Origin: Rhodospirillales bacterium
GTDB lineage: Bacteria > Pseudomonadota > Alphaproteobacteria > Geminicoccales > Geminicoccaceae
Assembly: GCA_015490605.1 (NCBI GenBank)
Contig: WFXL01000107.1
Location: forward strand, 1 to 45,787
Direction: 5' to 3'
Length of the DNA: 45,787 nucleotides
Below are positions 17,390 to 25,937 of the stretch, one piece after another (position 1 is the first letter of the stretch; the number at the start of each line of letters is the position of its first letter). A model generated the notes under the pieces. That model worked only from the letters and a program-made list of their open reading frames with translations, ran no database searches and was not told the DNA's origin. The position numbers were made by a program, and so were the translations under genes.

Positions 17390-17417
17390 TTGAATCGACC
17401 GGGCGGCCACCTATACT
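17390..17417 (+). promoter_or_regulatory. Promoter of the cysE operon
   Basis: TTGAAT (17390-17395), a 16-base spacer and TATACT (17412-17417) make a plausible sigma-70 promoter, about 95 bases before cysE. The -10 context GCCACCTATA also occurs upstream of phaA (5324-5333). Confidence 0.55.
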
Positions 17418-17510
17418 CCGCGCCGCGGTGCGGCCGGTCGTCGGAGCGGGCGGGTTGCGCGCCCCGGACGCACCGCCCGTGCCGCGCGAGATCTGGCCCG
17501 GGGGGCGGCC

Positions 17511-18242
17511 ATGTTCAAGACACTCAAGGAAGATGTGGAATCGGTGCTGGCCCGCGATCCGGCGGCACGCTCGAAGCTCGAGGTGCTGCTGTGCTATCCG
17601 GGGCTGCACGCGCTGCTGTTCCACCGCCTCGCCCACGCCCTCTGGCAGCGTGGCTGGTGTCTCCTGGCCCGGCTGATCTCCCAGTTCTCGCGCTTTCTGA
17701 CCGGCATCGAGATCCACCCCGGTGCTCGCATCGGCCGGCGCTTCTTCATCGACCACGGCATGGGGGTGGTGATCGGCGAGACCGCCGAGGTGGGCGACGA
17801 TGTCACCCTCTATCAGGGCGTGACCCTGGGCGGGGTGAGCCTCGATCCGGGCAAGCGCCATCCCACTCTTGAGGACGGGGTGGTGGTGGGCGCCGGCGCG
17901 GCGGTGCTGGGCCCCATCCGCATCGGCCGGGGCGCGCGCATCGGCTCCAATGCGGTGGTGCTCAAGGACGTCCCGCCGGGTGCTACGGTCGTGGGCGTGC
18001 CCGCGCGGCCGGTGGGCCCGCGGCCGGCTGAGGAGCAGGTGCGCGAGCGCGAGGTGTTCCCCGCCTACGGCACCGCCCCGGGTGCGGATGTGGACCCGGT
18101 GCTGCGCCAGATCGCCCGGCTGGAACGGCGGATCGCCGAATTGGAAAAACACATTCAGCAGCTCGGCGGGCCCCAGACCGCCCGCGCGGATGAGCGCGAG
18201 GACGACGACGGCCCCAGGCGTGCCTCCGGCTGTGGCCGCTGA
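17511..18242 (+). CDS. cysE: Serine O-acetyltransferase
   Basis: This 243-residue enzyme acetylates serine, the committing step of cysteine synthesis. An N-terminal helical part ([38 protein letters not shown]) leads into a left-handed beta-helix of hexapeptide repeats ([41 protein letters not shown]). The C-terminus extends about 60 residues beyond the helix and includes a likely coiled coil ([23 protein letters not shown]). The ATG at 17511 follows GGGGGGCGG. It opens a plus-strand operon devoted to sulfur, and its 3' end overlaps the start of the cysteine desulfurase gene by up to 53 bases. Confidence 0.94.
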   Translation: MFKTLKEDVESVLARDPAARSKLEVLLCYPGLHALLFHRLAHALWQRGWCLLARLISQFSRFLTGIEIHPGARIGRRFFIDHGMGVVIGETAEVGDDVTLYQGVTLGGVSLDPGKRHPTLEDGVVVGAGAAVLGPIRIGRGARIGSNAVVLKDVPPGATVVGVPARPVGPRPAEEQVREREVFPAYGTAPGADVDPVLRQIARLERRIAELEKHIQQLGGPQTARADEREDDDGPRRASGCGR

Positions 18243-19359
18243 GGCCCGCAGGCGGCGGGTCTATCTCGACCACAACGCCACCTCGCCGCTTCGGCCGGAG
18301 GCACGGGCCGCCTTGCTCGAGGCCCTCGATGAGGTGGGCAACCCCTCCTCGATCCACGCCTTCGGCCGGGCCGCACGGCGCCGCCTCGAGACCGCACGCG
18401 AGCAGATCGCCCACAGGCTCCGGATCGATCCTGAGCGCCTCGTCTTTACGAGCGGCGGCACCGAATCCAACCTGCTGGCCCTGAGCCAGGCGCAGGGGCC
18501 GGTTCTGGTCTCGGCCATCGAACACCCGTCGGTGCTGGAGAATGCCCCCGGCGCCGAGCGGCTGCCGGTGGGGGCCGACGGGCGGCTTGATCTGGCCGCG
18601 CTCGAGGCCCGGCTTTCACGGGGTCCGGCGGCGCTGGTGGCGCTCATGTGGGCCAACAATGAGACCGGCGTGCTCCAGCCGGTGGCGCAAGCCGCCGCCC
18701 TCTGCCGCCGCTTCGGCGTGGCGCTGCACATCGATGCCGCCCAGGCGGCCGGCCGGCTGGAGCTCGACCTCAGCGCGCTTTCCTTCACCACCCTCACCCT
18801 CTCGGCCCACAAGCTCGGCGGTCCGCCCGGGATCGGCGCACTGGTGCTGGGCGAGGGGGTGGAGATCCGGCCGCTGTTGCGGGGCGGCGGTCAGGAGCGG
18901 CGGCGCCGCGCCGGCACCGAAAATGTGCCGGCAGCCGCAGGTTTCGCTGCAGCCCTGGCGGCTTGGTCGACGGCCGAGCGCACGCGTCTCGCGGCACTGC
19001 GGGACCGCTTCGAGGCGGAGCTCCTGGCGGCGGTGCCGCAGGCGCTGGTGATCGCCCGTCATGTGCCGCGGCTTCCCAACACCAGCATGGTGGCGCTGCC
19101 GGCGGTGCCGGCGGAGCTGCTGGTGATCCGCCTCGATCTCGAGGGGGTGGCGGTGAGTGCCGGCAGCGCCTGCTCCTCCGGCAAGGTGGCGCGCTCCCAC
19201 GTGCTCGCCGCCATGGGCCTGCCGGAGGAGGTGGCAGGCTCGGCCGTGCGGATCTCCCTGGGACCCACCACCCGCGCGGAGGATGTGATAGCGGCGGTGG
19301 CCGCCTTCGCCCGCATCGCCCACGATCCCCTTGTCCCGCGCGCAAGCCGCACGACATGA
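18190..19359 (+). CDS. Cysteine desulfurase (NifS/IscS type)
   Basis: This 389-residue PLP enzyme converts cysteine to alanine and passes on the sulfur as an enzyme-bound persulfide. Motifs are [14 protein letters not shown] at the start, GGTESN (89-94), the IEHPSVLE histidine, IDAAQAAG, the PLP lysine Lys208 in SAHKLGG, and catalytic Cys328 in the long [10 protein letters not shown] loop of class I enzymes. The start is uncertain: the ATG at 18190 overlaps cysE by 53 bases, and GTG codons at 18220 and 18232 are alternatives. No IscU or SufE scaffold or relay gene is nearby. Its neighbours suggest it feeds the A-type carrier and MnmA. Confidence 0.92.
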   Translation: MSARTTTAPGVPPAVAAEARRRRVYLDHNATSPLRPEARAALLEALDEVGNPSSIHAFGRAARRRLETAREQIAHRLRIDPERLVFTSGGTESNLLALSQAQGPVLVSAIEHPSVLENAPGAERLPVGADGRLDLAALEARLSRGPAALVALMWANNETGVLQPVAQAAALCRRFGVALHIDAAQAAGRLELDLSALSFTTLTLSAHKLGGPPGIGALVLGEGVEIRPLLRGGGQERRRRAGTENVPAAAGFAAALAAWSTAERTRLAALRDRFEAELLAAVPQALVIARHVPRLPNTSMVALPAVPAELLVIRLDLEGVAVSAGSACSSGKVARSHVLAAMGLPEEVAGSAVRISLGPTTRAEDVIAAVAAFARIAHDPLVPRASRTT

Positions 19360-19400
19360 GGCGGGGACCGTCGAGACGCGCCCAAGCGGAGAGCGCCGCC

Positions 19401-19748
19401 ATGTCGGATGTCGCCGTCGATCCCGTGGTCCGCCTGACGCCGGCGGCTGCTGCGCGCATGCGCCATCTGCTCACCACCCTGGGCCAGGGGGCCGTAGGCC
19501 TGCGGCTCGGAGTCAGGCCCACCGGCTGTTCCGGCTACAGCTATGAGCTCGACTTCGCCCGCGAGATCGGCGAGGGCGATGTGGTGGTGGAACAGCAGGA
19601 GGTGCGCCTGGTGGTGGACGGGGCGGCGGTAGCCCTGCTGCGGGGCACCGAGATCGACTGGGTGGAGGACCGCCTGGCGGCGCGCTTCGTCTTCCGCAAT
19701 CCCAACGAGAAGGCCCGCTGCGGCTGCGGCGAGAGCTTCACCGTCTGA
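19401..19748 (+). CDS. A-type iron-sulfur carrier protein (IscA/HesB family)
   Basis: This 115-residue protein has the three conserved cysteines of A-type Fe-S carriers: Cys43 in PTGCSGYSYELDF, and Cys107 and Cys109 in the C-terminal CGCGESF motif. Such proteins bind iron or [Fe-S] clusters and pass them to apo-proteins. The ATG at 19401 is preceded by GGAGAG at about 8 bases; an ATG at 19356 that overlaps the desulfurase stop would add 15 basic residues and lacks such a site. The neighbouring desulfurase and ferredoxin supply sulfur and electrons. IscA, ErpA and SufA cannot be separated from sequence alone. Confidence 0.92.
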   Translation: MSDVAVDPVVRLTPAAAARMRHLLTTLGQGAVGLRLGVRPTGCSGYSYELDFAREIGEGDVVVEQQEVRLVVDGAAVALLRGTEIDWVEDRLAARFVFRNPNEKARCGCGESFTV

Positions 19749-19756
19749 GGCCGGCG

Positions 19757-20080
19757 GTGCCGCGGGTGCGCTTTCGCCTTCCCGGCGGCAGGGAACGCGA
19801 GGTGGCGGTGGCCGCCGGCAGCACGCTTCTGGAGGCGGCGCGGGCGGGCGATGTCGCCATCGAGGGGGCCTGTGGCGGCTGCATGGCCTGCGCCACCTGC
19901 CATGTGATCGTGGACGAGGCCTGGTTTGCGCGGCTCGAGCCGGCGAGCGAGGAGGAGGAGGAACTGCTGGACCTTGCGCCGGATGTGGCCCCCACCTCGC
20001 GCCTTGCCTGCCAGATCCGCCTGCACGAGGCGCTCGACGGGCTGAGCGTGTTCGTGCCCGCCTCGACCCTGCTGGAATGA
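19757..20080 (+). CDS. [2Fe-2S] ferredoxin, adrenodoxin type
   Basis: This 107-residue electron carrier has the adrenodoxin-type ligand pattern Cys39-x5-Cys45-x2-Cys48 and Cys85 (ACQIRL). An additional cysteine, Cys42, lies inside the cluster loop, where Ala or Ser is more usual. The GTG start lies 8 bases after the carrier gene, and an acidic helix (EPASEEEEELL) is typical of the surface that meets a reductase. Position suggests it supplies electrons for Fe-S assembly, like Isc ferredoxins. Confidence 0.92.
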   Translation: MPRVRFRLPGGREREVAVAAGSTLLEAARAGDVAIEGACGGCMACATCHVIVDEAWFARLEPASEEEEELLDLAPDVAPTSRLACQIRLHEALDGLSVFVPASTLLE

Positions 20081-20084
20081 CGCC

Positions 20085-21221
20085 ATGAGCGCGCTTCCCA
20101 CCCTCGAGCTTCCCGGCGTGCTCCATGGTGCGCGGGTGGTGGTGGCCATGTCCGGCGGCGTCGACAGTTCGCTGGCGGCCGCCCTGGTGGCCCAAAGCGG
20201 CTATGAGGCGGTGGGCATCACCCTGCAGCTCTACGACCATGGCGCCGCCACCGGGCGCCCCGGGGCCTGCTGCGCCGGCCGGGATGTGCGCGATGCCCGC
20301 CGGGTGGCGGACCATCTCGGCATCCCCCACTATGTGCTCGATTTCGAAGCGCGCTTTCGGCGCGAGGTGATCGAGGACTTCGCCGCCACCTACGCCGCCG
20401 GCCGCACGCCGGTGCCCTGCGTGCGCTGCAATGAGCGCATCAAGTTCCGCGATCTGCTGGCCATCGCCCGCGGCCTCGGGGCGGCGGCTCTGGTCACCGG
20501 CCACTATGTGCGCCGCATCGAGGGACCCGCGGGACCGGAACTCCACCGCGCGCGCGATGCCGCCAAGGACCAGAGCTGGTTTCTGTTCGCCACCACCCGC
20601 GAGCAGCTGGCCTTCTGCCACTTCCCGCTGGGGGCGCTGACCAAGGAGGAGACCCGCCGGCTCGCCGCCGCCCTGGAGCTGCCCACCGCCGCCAAGCCCG
20701 AAAGCCAGGACATCTGCTTCGTGCCCGACGGCGACCACGCCCGGCTGGTGGCGCGGCTGCGGCCGGAGGTGGCGCGCGGTGGCGAGATCGTCCATGTGGA
20801 AGACGGCCGGGTGCTGGGCCGCCACGGCGGCATCCACCGCTATACCGTGGGCCAGCGCCGCGGGCTCGGGGTGGCCACCGGCGAGCGCCTCTATGTGGTG
20901 GCCATCGACGCCCGCCGCCACCGCATCCTGGTGGGGCCGCGGCGCGCCACCCTCACCCGCGCGCTGGTGATGACCGGGGTCAATCTGCTGACACCGCTTC
21001 CCGCCGGCCCCCTCAGCGCCCAGCACCGCTACAATGAGCTGGCGGTGCCGGCGCGGGCCGAGCGGCTTGCCGACGGGCGGGTGCGGGTGGTGTTCGCCGA
21101 ACCCGAGTCCGGCGTGGCCCCGGGTCAGGCGTGCGTGCTCTATGACGGCACGCGACTGGTGGGCGGCGGCTGGATCACCGCAACCGAACCGGCGGCAGCC
21201 GCCTCGGCGCCGGTGATCTGA
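20085..21221 (+). CDS. mnmA: tRNA-specific 2-thiouridylase
   Basis: This 378-residue enzyme introduces sulfur at position 2 of wobble uridine 34 in tRNA-Lys, -Glu and -Gln. The PP-loop ATP site is SGGVDSS (23-29). The catalytic pair is Cys115 in CVRCNERIKF and Cys211 in ESQDICFVPDG, and the GHYVRR and TVGQRRGLGV blocks are present. It starts 4 bases after ferredoxin with only a weak ribosome-binding site, so translation is probably coupled. The location ties a sulfur acceptor directly to the desulfurase gene upstream. Confidence 0.96.
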   Translation: MSALPTLELPGVLHGARVVVAMSGGVDSSLAAALVAQSGYEAVGITLQLYDHGAATGRPGACCAGRDVRDARRVADHLGIPHYVLDFEARFRREVIEDFAATYAAGRTPVPCVRCNERIKFRDLLAIARGLGAAALVTGHYVRRIEGPAGPELHRARDAAKDQSWFLFATTREQLAFCHFPLGALTKEETRRLAAALELPTAAKPESQDICFVPDGDHARLVARLRPEVARGGEIVHVEDGRVLGRHGGIHRYTVGQRRGLGVATGERLYVVAIDARRHRILVGPRRATLTRALVMTGVNLLTPLPAGPLSAQHRYNELAVPARAERLADGRVRVVFAEPESGVAPGQACVLYDGTRLVGGGWITATEPAAAASAPVI

Positions 21222-21331
21222 AGGCGGCCCCGGGCCCGGTGGGGCGGCTTCGGGGCGGCGTGCTGGCGCCGCAGCCACCGGGTGATCAGCCCCGATGCGA
21301 GCGCTTGCGCTGCGGTGGTGGCGGGCGCGGC

Positions 21332-21354
21332 CGAAAGGGCGCACCACCCTTTCG
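21332..21354 (+). terminator. Possible terminator after mnmA
   Basis: An 8-bp perfect stem (CGAAAGGG at 21332-21339, CCCTTTCG at 21347-21354) with a 7-base loop is followed directly by a second, 6-bp stem (21353-21358 with 21364-21369). They lie about 110 bases after mnmA and 52-90 bases before coaX. No U-tract is present, so this could also be a leader structure of coaX. Confidence 0.35.
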
Positions 21355-21420
21355 CCCCCCCAAGGGGCGCGCTAGGTATGCGCCGCGGGAGCCGGGCACC
21401 GTCCCCATGCCGGAGAAGCC

Positions 21421-22224
21421 ATGCTGCTCGCCGTCGACGTCGGCAACACCAATACCGTCTTCGCCGTCTACCGCGAGCGCGAGCAGCTCGGCCAGTGGCG
21501 GCTCTCCACCGATCGCGAGCGCACCGCCGAAGAATATGCCGCGCTTCTGCTCCAGCTCATGGGGCTTGCCGGTGTTGCCCGCGATGCCATCGACGCGGTG
21601 GTGATCTCCTGCGTGGTACCCCAGGCGATCCAGCCGCTTCGGTGGATGAGCCGCGACTTCTTCGGCTGCCGCGCCCATCTGGTGGGTGAGGATCTGCCCT
21701 ATCCGATTCCGGTGGATGTGGCCAATCCCGCCGAAGTGGGAGCCGATCGGGTGGTCAATGCCGCCGGCGCCCTGGAACGCTACCGGCCGCCCCTGGTGGT
21801 GGTGGACTTCGGCACTGCTACCACCTTCGATCTGGTGGATAAGCGCGGAGTCTACTGCGGCGGTGCCATCGCCCCGGGCATCGGCCTCTCGCTGGAGGCG
21901 CTCCACCGCCAGGCGGCGCGGCTGCCGCGGGTGGCGGTGGAACCGCCGGCGCGGGTGGTGGGGCGCGATACCGTGAGCGCCATGCAGTCAGGCATCTTCT
22001 GGGGCTATCTCGGGCTGGTGGAGGGGCTGATCACCCGCATCCGCGAAGAGGTGGGGGAGCTTGCCACCACCGTCGCCACCGGCGGTCTGGCACCGCTGTT
22101 CGCCCAGAAGAGCCATCTGATCGAACATGTGGATCCCGATCTTACCATGGCCGGCCTTTTGCGGGTCTATTTCGATCACCGCGCGCACATCCACGCCGGC
22201 CGCGATCATGGGGGAAGCCGCTGA
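21421..22224 (+). CDS. coaX: Type III pantothenate kinase
   Basis: This 267-residue enzyme phosphorylates pantothenate, the first step of coenzyme A synthesis. The phosphate-binding start LAVDVGNTNTVFAVY, the GADRVVNAAGA motif and the DFGTATTFDLV motif mark the type III (CoaX) fold. Length is close to the family norm. A GGAG Shine-Dalgarno sequence precedes the ATG. The stop TGA overlaps the start of rnj by one base, so the two are translationally coupled. The coaX-rnj-mce-DUF1467 order is common in alphaproteobacteria. Confidence 0.95.
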   Translation: MLLAVDVGNTNTVFAVYREREQLGQWRLSTDRERTAEEYAALLLQLMGLAGVARDAIDAVVISCVVPQAIQPLRWMSRDFFGCRAHLVGEDLPYPIPVDVANPAEVGADRVVNAAGALERYRPPLVVVDFGTATTFDLVDKRGVYCGGAIAPGIGLSLEALHRQAARLPRVAVEPPARVVGRDTVSAMQSGIFWGYLGLVEGLITRIREEVGELATTVATGGLAPLFAQKSHLIEHVDPDLTMAGLLRVYFDHRAHIHAGRDHGGSR

Positions 22225-23915
22225 TGGAGGAGACGCTGCGCTTCGTGGCCCTGGGCGGCGTCGGCGAGATCGGCCTCAACTGCTATCTCTACGGCCTCGA
22301 CGGCCGCTGGATGATGGTGGACCTGGGCATCGGCTTTCCCGAGAACGATGTGCCGGGGGCCGAACTGCTGGTGCCCGATCTCGCCTTCATCGAGGCGCAG
22401 CGGGAACGGCTCGCGGGTCTGGTGCTGACCCACGCGCATGAGGACCATCTCGGGGCGGTGCCCTATCTGTGGCCGCGGCTGGCCTGCCCCATCTGGTGCA
22501 GCCCCTTCGCCGCCGCGGTGCTGCGCCGCAAGTTCGCCGACATGCGCCTCGAGGCGCCGCCGCTGCGGGTGGTGCAGCCGGGCGAGGCCTTCGAGGTGGG
22601 CCCCTTCGGCTGCCGCTTCGTCCACGTCACCCATTCCATCCCCGAGGCCCATGCGCTGGTGATCGAGTCCCGCTTCGGCCGGGTGCTCCACACCGGCGAC
22701 TGGAAGCTGGACCCGGCGCCGCTCATCGGCACCACCACCGACATCCCCACCCTCGAGGCGCTGGGGCATGAGGGCGTGCTGGCGGTGGTGGCGGACAGCA
22801 CCAACATCATGGTGCCGGGCACCTCCGGCTCCGAGGCCGAGGTGCGCGACAGCCTCGCCCGCCTGATCGCCGACCAGCCCCACCGGGTGGCGGTCACCAC
22901 CTTCTCCTCCCACATCGCCCGTCTGCGCAGTGCAGCCCTGGCCGGCCGCGCCGCCGGCCGCGAGGTGGTGGTGGTGGGCCGCTCCATCCGTCGCATGCTC
23001 GATGCCGCCCAGGAGTGCGGCTATCTCGACGACCTGCCGCGGCTGCGGGACGAACATGAGGCGCGCGAGCTGCCGCGCGAGCGCACCCTTATGCTGGTCA
23101 CCGGCAGTCAGGGGGAGCCGCGCTCGGCGCTGGTGCGCATCGCCCAGGGCCAGCACCCGCGGGTGCGGCTCGAGGAGGGCGATACCGTCATCTTCTCCTC
23201 CAAGATCATCCCCGGCAATGAGCGCACCCTGTTCGAGCTCCACAACCGCCTGGTGCTGGCGGGGATCGAGGTGATCACCGAGGAGGACCATTTCGTCCAC
23301 GTCTCGGGCCATCCCTGCCGCGAGGAGGTGGAGCAGCTCTACCGCTGGCTGCGGCCGCAGATCGTGGTGCCGGTCCACGGCGAGCCGCGCCATCTCCACG
23401 CCCACGTGCTCTTCGCCCGGCGCCACGGCATCCGCCATGCCCCCTGGATCCGTGATGGCGAGGTGCTGCGCCTGGCGCCGGGCGAGCCGGTGGTGGTGGA
23501 CACCGTGCCCGCTGGCCGGCGGGTGGTGGAGAACGGCGACTTCCTGCCGGAGGATGACGAGCTCTTCCGCGCCCGTCGCCGGCTCGAGCACCATGGTGCC
23601 ATCTTCGTGGCGGTGGTGCTGGACCGCTGGGGCAGTGTGCTGGCGCCGCCCACCCTCTCCAATGCCGGGGCGGTGCCGCCCGAGCGCTTCGAGACCCGGC
23701 GCGAGGCGCTGGAGGAGGCGGTGGTGCGGGCGATCGAGGCGCTCGAGGACCGCGCGGTGCTGGACGACGACAGGGTGCGCGAGGCCTGCCGCATCGCCGT
23801 GCGCCAGACTCTCGGCCTGCCGCGGCAGAAGCGGCCCATTGTCGATGTCGCCATCACCCGGCTGACGCCCGAGGTGCTGGCCGCGCTCGAGGAGGAACCG
23901 CAGGAGCTGCGCTGA
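22224..23915 (+). CDS. rnj: Ribonuclease J
   Basis: This 563-residue metallo-beta-lactamase/beta-CASP ribonuclease is used for RNA maturation and decay, with 5'-exonuclease and endonuclease activity in the family. The metal site is HAHEDH (70-75), followed by later metal-ligand blocks (VTHSIPEAHALVI, HTGDWKLD, ADSTN). The ITEEDHFVHVSGHP segment and the VPVHGEPRHL motif near residue 380 complete the beta-CASP region. A C-terminal RNase J extension is present. The start codon shares its A with the coaX stop codon. Confidence 0.95.
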   Translation: MEETLRFVALGGVGEIGLNCYLYGLDGRWMMVDLGIGFPENDVPGAELLVPDLAFIEAQRERLAGLVLTHAHEDHLGAVPYLWPRLACPIWCSPFAAAVLRRKFADMRLEAPPLRVVQPGEAFEVGPFGCRFVHVTHSIPEAHALVIESRFGRVLHTGDWKLDPAPLIGTTTDIPTLEALGHEGVLAVVADSTNIMVPGTSGSEAEVRDSLARLIADQPHRVAVTTFSSHIARLRSAALAGRAAGREVVVVGRSIRRMLDAAQECGYLDDLPRLRDEHEARELPRERTLMLVTGSQGEPRSALVRIAQGQHPRVRLEEGDTVIFSSKIIPGNERTLFELHNRLVLAGIEVITEEDHFVHVSGHPCREEVEQLYRWLRPQIVVPVHGEPRHLHAHVLFARRHGIRHAPWIRDGEVLRLAPGEPVVVDTVPAGRRVVENGDFLPEDDELFRARRRLEHHGAIFVAVVLDRWGSVLAPPTLSNAGAVPPERFETRREALEEAVVRAIEALEDRAVLDDDRVREACRIAVRQTLGLPRQKRPIVDVAITRLTPEVLAALEEEPQELR

Positions 23916-23916
23916 C

Positions 23917-24321
23917 ATGATCGGACGCCTCAACCATGTGGCCATCGCCGTGCCCGATCTCGAGCGGGCGCGGGCGTTCTATCGGGACGCGCTGGGCGCC
24001 CGGGTCTCCGAGATCGAGGACCAGCCGGAACACGGCGTGCGCACCGTGTTTGTCACTCTGCCCAACACCAAGATCGAGCTTCTGGGCGTGCTCGGCGAGG
24101 ACTCGCCCATCCGCGGCTTTCTCGAACGCCATCCCCAGGGCGGCATCCACCACATCTGCGTCGAGGTGGAGGACATCGAAGCGGCGCGCGCGCAGCTCAG
24201 GGCCCGCGGCGTGCGCCTGCTGGGCGGCGGCGAGCCCCGGATCGGCGCCCACGGCAAGCCGGTGCTGTTCCTCCACCCCAAGGACGTCTTCGGCACGCTC
24301 CTGGAGCTGGAACAGGCATGA
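23917..24321 (+). CDS. mce: Methylmalonyl-CoA epimerase
   Basis: This 134-residue glyoxalase-fold protein interconverts (S)- and (R)-methylmalonyl-CoA in propionate and odd-chain metabolism. Metal ligands typical of the family are visible: His7 in LNHVAIAVPD, the His pair in GGIHHICVEVED near residue 86, and the Glu in the C-terminal GTLLELEQ strand. KPVLFLHPKDVFGTLLEL is a strong epimerase signature. It begins one base after the rnj stop and overlaps the DUF1467 gene by 4 bases. Confidence 0.94.
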   Translation: MIGRLNHVAIAVPDLERARAFYRDALGARVSEIEDQPEHGVRTVFVTLPNTKIELLGVLGEDSPIRGFLERHPQGGIHHICVEVEDIEAARAQLRARGVRLLGGGEPRIGAHGKPVLFLHPKDVFGTLLELEQA

Positions 24322-24563
24322 GCATCAGCGGCCTGATCGTCACCTATGTGGTCCTCTGGTGGCTGATCTTCTTCACCACCCTGCCCTTCGGCGTCGAGGC
24401 CCAGCGTGACCCGGTTCCCGGCAGCGAGCCCGGTGCACCCGAGCGGCCGCGCCTGTGGCTCAAGGCGCTGGTGACCACGGTGCTGGCGGCGCTGGCGACC
24501 TGGGGGGTGGAATGGTTCATCGCCCAGGGCTTCATCGCCATTCGCCCGGCGACACCACCGTGA
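24318..24563 (+). CDS. DUF1467 family small membrane protein
   Basis: This 81-residue protein has two membrane helices (about 5-22 and 48-68) flanking a polar loop that contains LPFGVEAQRDPVPGSEPGAP, the hallmark of the DUF1467 family. The function is unknown. The ATGA overlap with mce, and the recurrence of this pair in alphaproteobacteria, suggest conserved co-expression rather than a proven link to methylmalonyl-CoA metabolism. Confidence 0.9.
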   Translation: MSISGLIVTYVVLWWLIFFTTLPFGVEAQRDPVPGSEPGAPERPRLWLKALVTTVLAALATWGVEWFIAQGFIAIRPATPP

Positions 24564-24653
24564 TGCGCACCGCGTGCATGACCGCTCTGCGCCGCCGCTC
24601 TTGCCCCCCAGTCTCCCACCGCCCATGAAGGGCGCGCGTCGGGGGAGTCGGCC

Positions 24654-25886
24654 ATGGCTGTCGAAGCTGGGACCGCCGCGCGCAGCGCGCGCCACGATGG
24701 GCTGGTGATCGGCCTCATCACCCTGGGGCATTTCTTCGCCCATTTCTACATCATCGCCCTGCCGCCGCTGTTCCCGGTGCTCGCCGCTGCGCTTGGCGTG
24801 GGCTACACCGAGCTCGGCGTGGCGCTGGCGGCGCTCAATCTGCTCACTGCCCTCACCCAGACACCCATCGGCGTGCTGGTGGACCGCTATGGCCCCGCCG
24901 CCATCCTAATCGCCGGCCAGATCGCCTTCGCCGTCGCCATCGCCGGCATCGGCCTGTTTCCCGACTATCGGGCGCTGTTGCTGTTCGCGGCGTTGGCCGG
25001 CCTCGGCAATGCCGTCTACCACCCGGCCGACTATGCCATCCTCAACGCCCGGGTGAGCGAGGCACGCATGGGACGGGCCTTCTCGCTCCACACCTTCGGT
25101 GGCTATGCCGGCTTTGCCGCCGCCCCGCCGGTGCTGGTGGCGCTGGATGCCCTGTGGGGCTGGCGGGCGGCGCTGGTGATTACCGGCACAGCAGGACTCC
25201 TGGTGGCGGCCGCCATGGTGGCGGCACGACGCCATCTCCATGTGGACCCGCACCCCGCCACCCGCCGGCGGGGCGCGCTGCGCGCCGATCTCGGCCTGTT
25301 CCTGAGCCGCCCGGTGCTGCTGGCGTTTCTGTTCATCACCTTCTACGCCACCTCGCACCTGGGCTTCAATAATTTCACCACCGCCTTTCTGGAGCGCCTC
25401 TACGGCTTCGATCTCGCCAGCGCCAACACCCCCCTCACCGCCTTTCTGGTAATGGGCGCGCTCGGGGTGCTGGCGGGCGGCTTCATCGCCGACCATGTGC
25501 GGCGGCATGATCTGGTGGTGGCGGGCTGTCTTCTGCTGGCAGCGACGGTGGCGCTGGTGGTGGCGGAGGTAGCGCTGGGGGTGATGGCCCTCACCCTGCT
25601 GTTCGCGCTTGCCGGCTTCGCCACCGGCGTGGTGGCGCCCTCGCGCGACATGATCGTCCGCGCCATCACCCCACCGGGCGCCATGGGCAAGGTCTTCGGC
25701 TTCGTGACCACCGGTTTCAATGTGGCCGGGCTGGTGGGGCCGCCGGTCTACGGGCTGGTGCTGGATCTGGGGCTGCCGCAGCTGGTGATGTGGATCGCCG
25801 CTGCCCTGGCGCTCGCCACCCTGCCGACGGTGCTCTCGGCCCGCGCTGCCGGCAGGCCCGCGGTGGAAAGCGGACGCGGGGCCTGA
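24654..25886 (+). CDS. Major facilitator superfamily transporter
   Basis: This 410-residue inner-membrane transporter has about 12 hydrophobic segments. The loop motif after helix 2 (GVLVDRYGP) and GLGNAVYHPADYAILN in the first half resemble the Fsr/fosmidomycin-resistance-like and YfcJ-type branches, but the substrate cannot be read from sequence. The ATG at 24654 follows GGGGGAG. The last codons and the stop form a perfect GC hairpin with the TGA in the loop (25875-25895). It faces the EF-G-like gene tail to tail, with 51 bases between stops. Confidence 0.88.
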   Translation: MAVEAGTAARSARHDGLVIGLITLGHFFAHFYIIALPPLFPVLAAALGVGYTELGVALAALNLLTALTQTPIGVLVDRYGPAAILIAGQIAFAVAIAGIGLFPDYRALLLFAALAGLGNAVYHPADYAILNARVSEARMGRAFSLHTFGGYAGFAAAPPVLVALDALWGWRAALVITGTAGLLVAAAMVAARRHLHVDPHPATRRRGALRADLGLFLSRPVLLAFLFITFYATSHLGFNNFTTAFLERLYGFDLASANTPLTAFLVMGALGVLAGGFIADHVRRHDLVVAGCLLLAATVALVVAEVALGVMALTLLFALAGFATGVVAPSRDMIVRAITPPGAMGKVFGFVTTGFNVAGLVGPPVYGLVLDLGLPQLVMWIAAALALATLPTVLSARAAGRPAVESGRGA

Positions 25887-25895
25887 GGCCCCGCG
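25875..25895. terminator. Hairpin enclosing the MFS stop codon
   Basis: A perfect 9-bp stem (25875-25883 with 25887-25895) leaves exactly the TGA stop codon (25884-25886) as its loop. No U-tract follows. It is probably the first half of a bidirectional termination region between convergent genes. Confidence 0.5.
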
Positions 25896-25903
25896 CCTCG
25901 CAT

Positions 25904-25921
25904 CCGCCCCGCCGGGGGCGG
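25904..25921. terminator. Second hairpin between convergent genes
   Basis: The 7-bp perfect stem CCGCCCC/GGGGCGG (25904-25910 with 25915-25921) with a 4-base loop lies 8 bases after the first hairpin and 16 bases beyond the stop of the minus-strand EF-G-like gene. It could serve transcripts from both sides. Confidence 0.45.
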
Positions 25922-25937
25922 GCGTAGGTTTCCGGTG

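Noticed and set aside
19059-21347. 762-codon minus-strand open frame opposite the desulfurase-mnmA genes
   Set aside because: It crosses five confident plus-strand genes and has no protein-like motifs. It is a GC-codon shadow.
21239-21420. Short frames between mnmA and coaX as a small gene
   Set aside because: They overlap hairpins, have no ribosome-binding site and show only Arg/Pro/Ala-biased translation.
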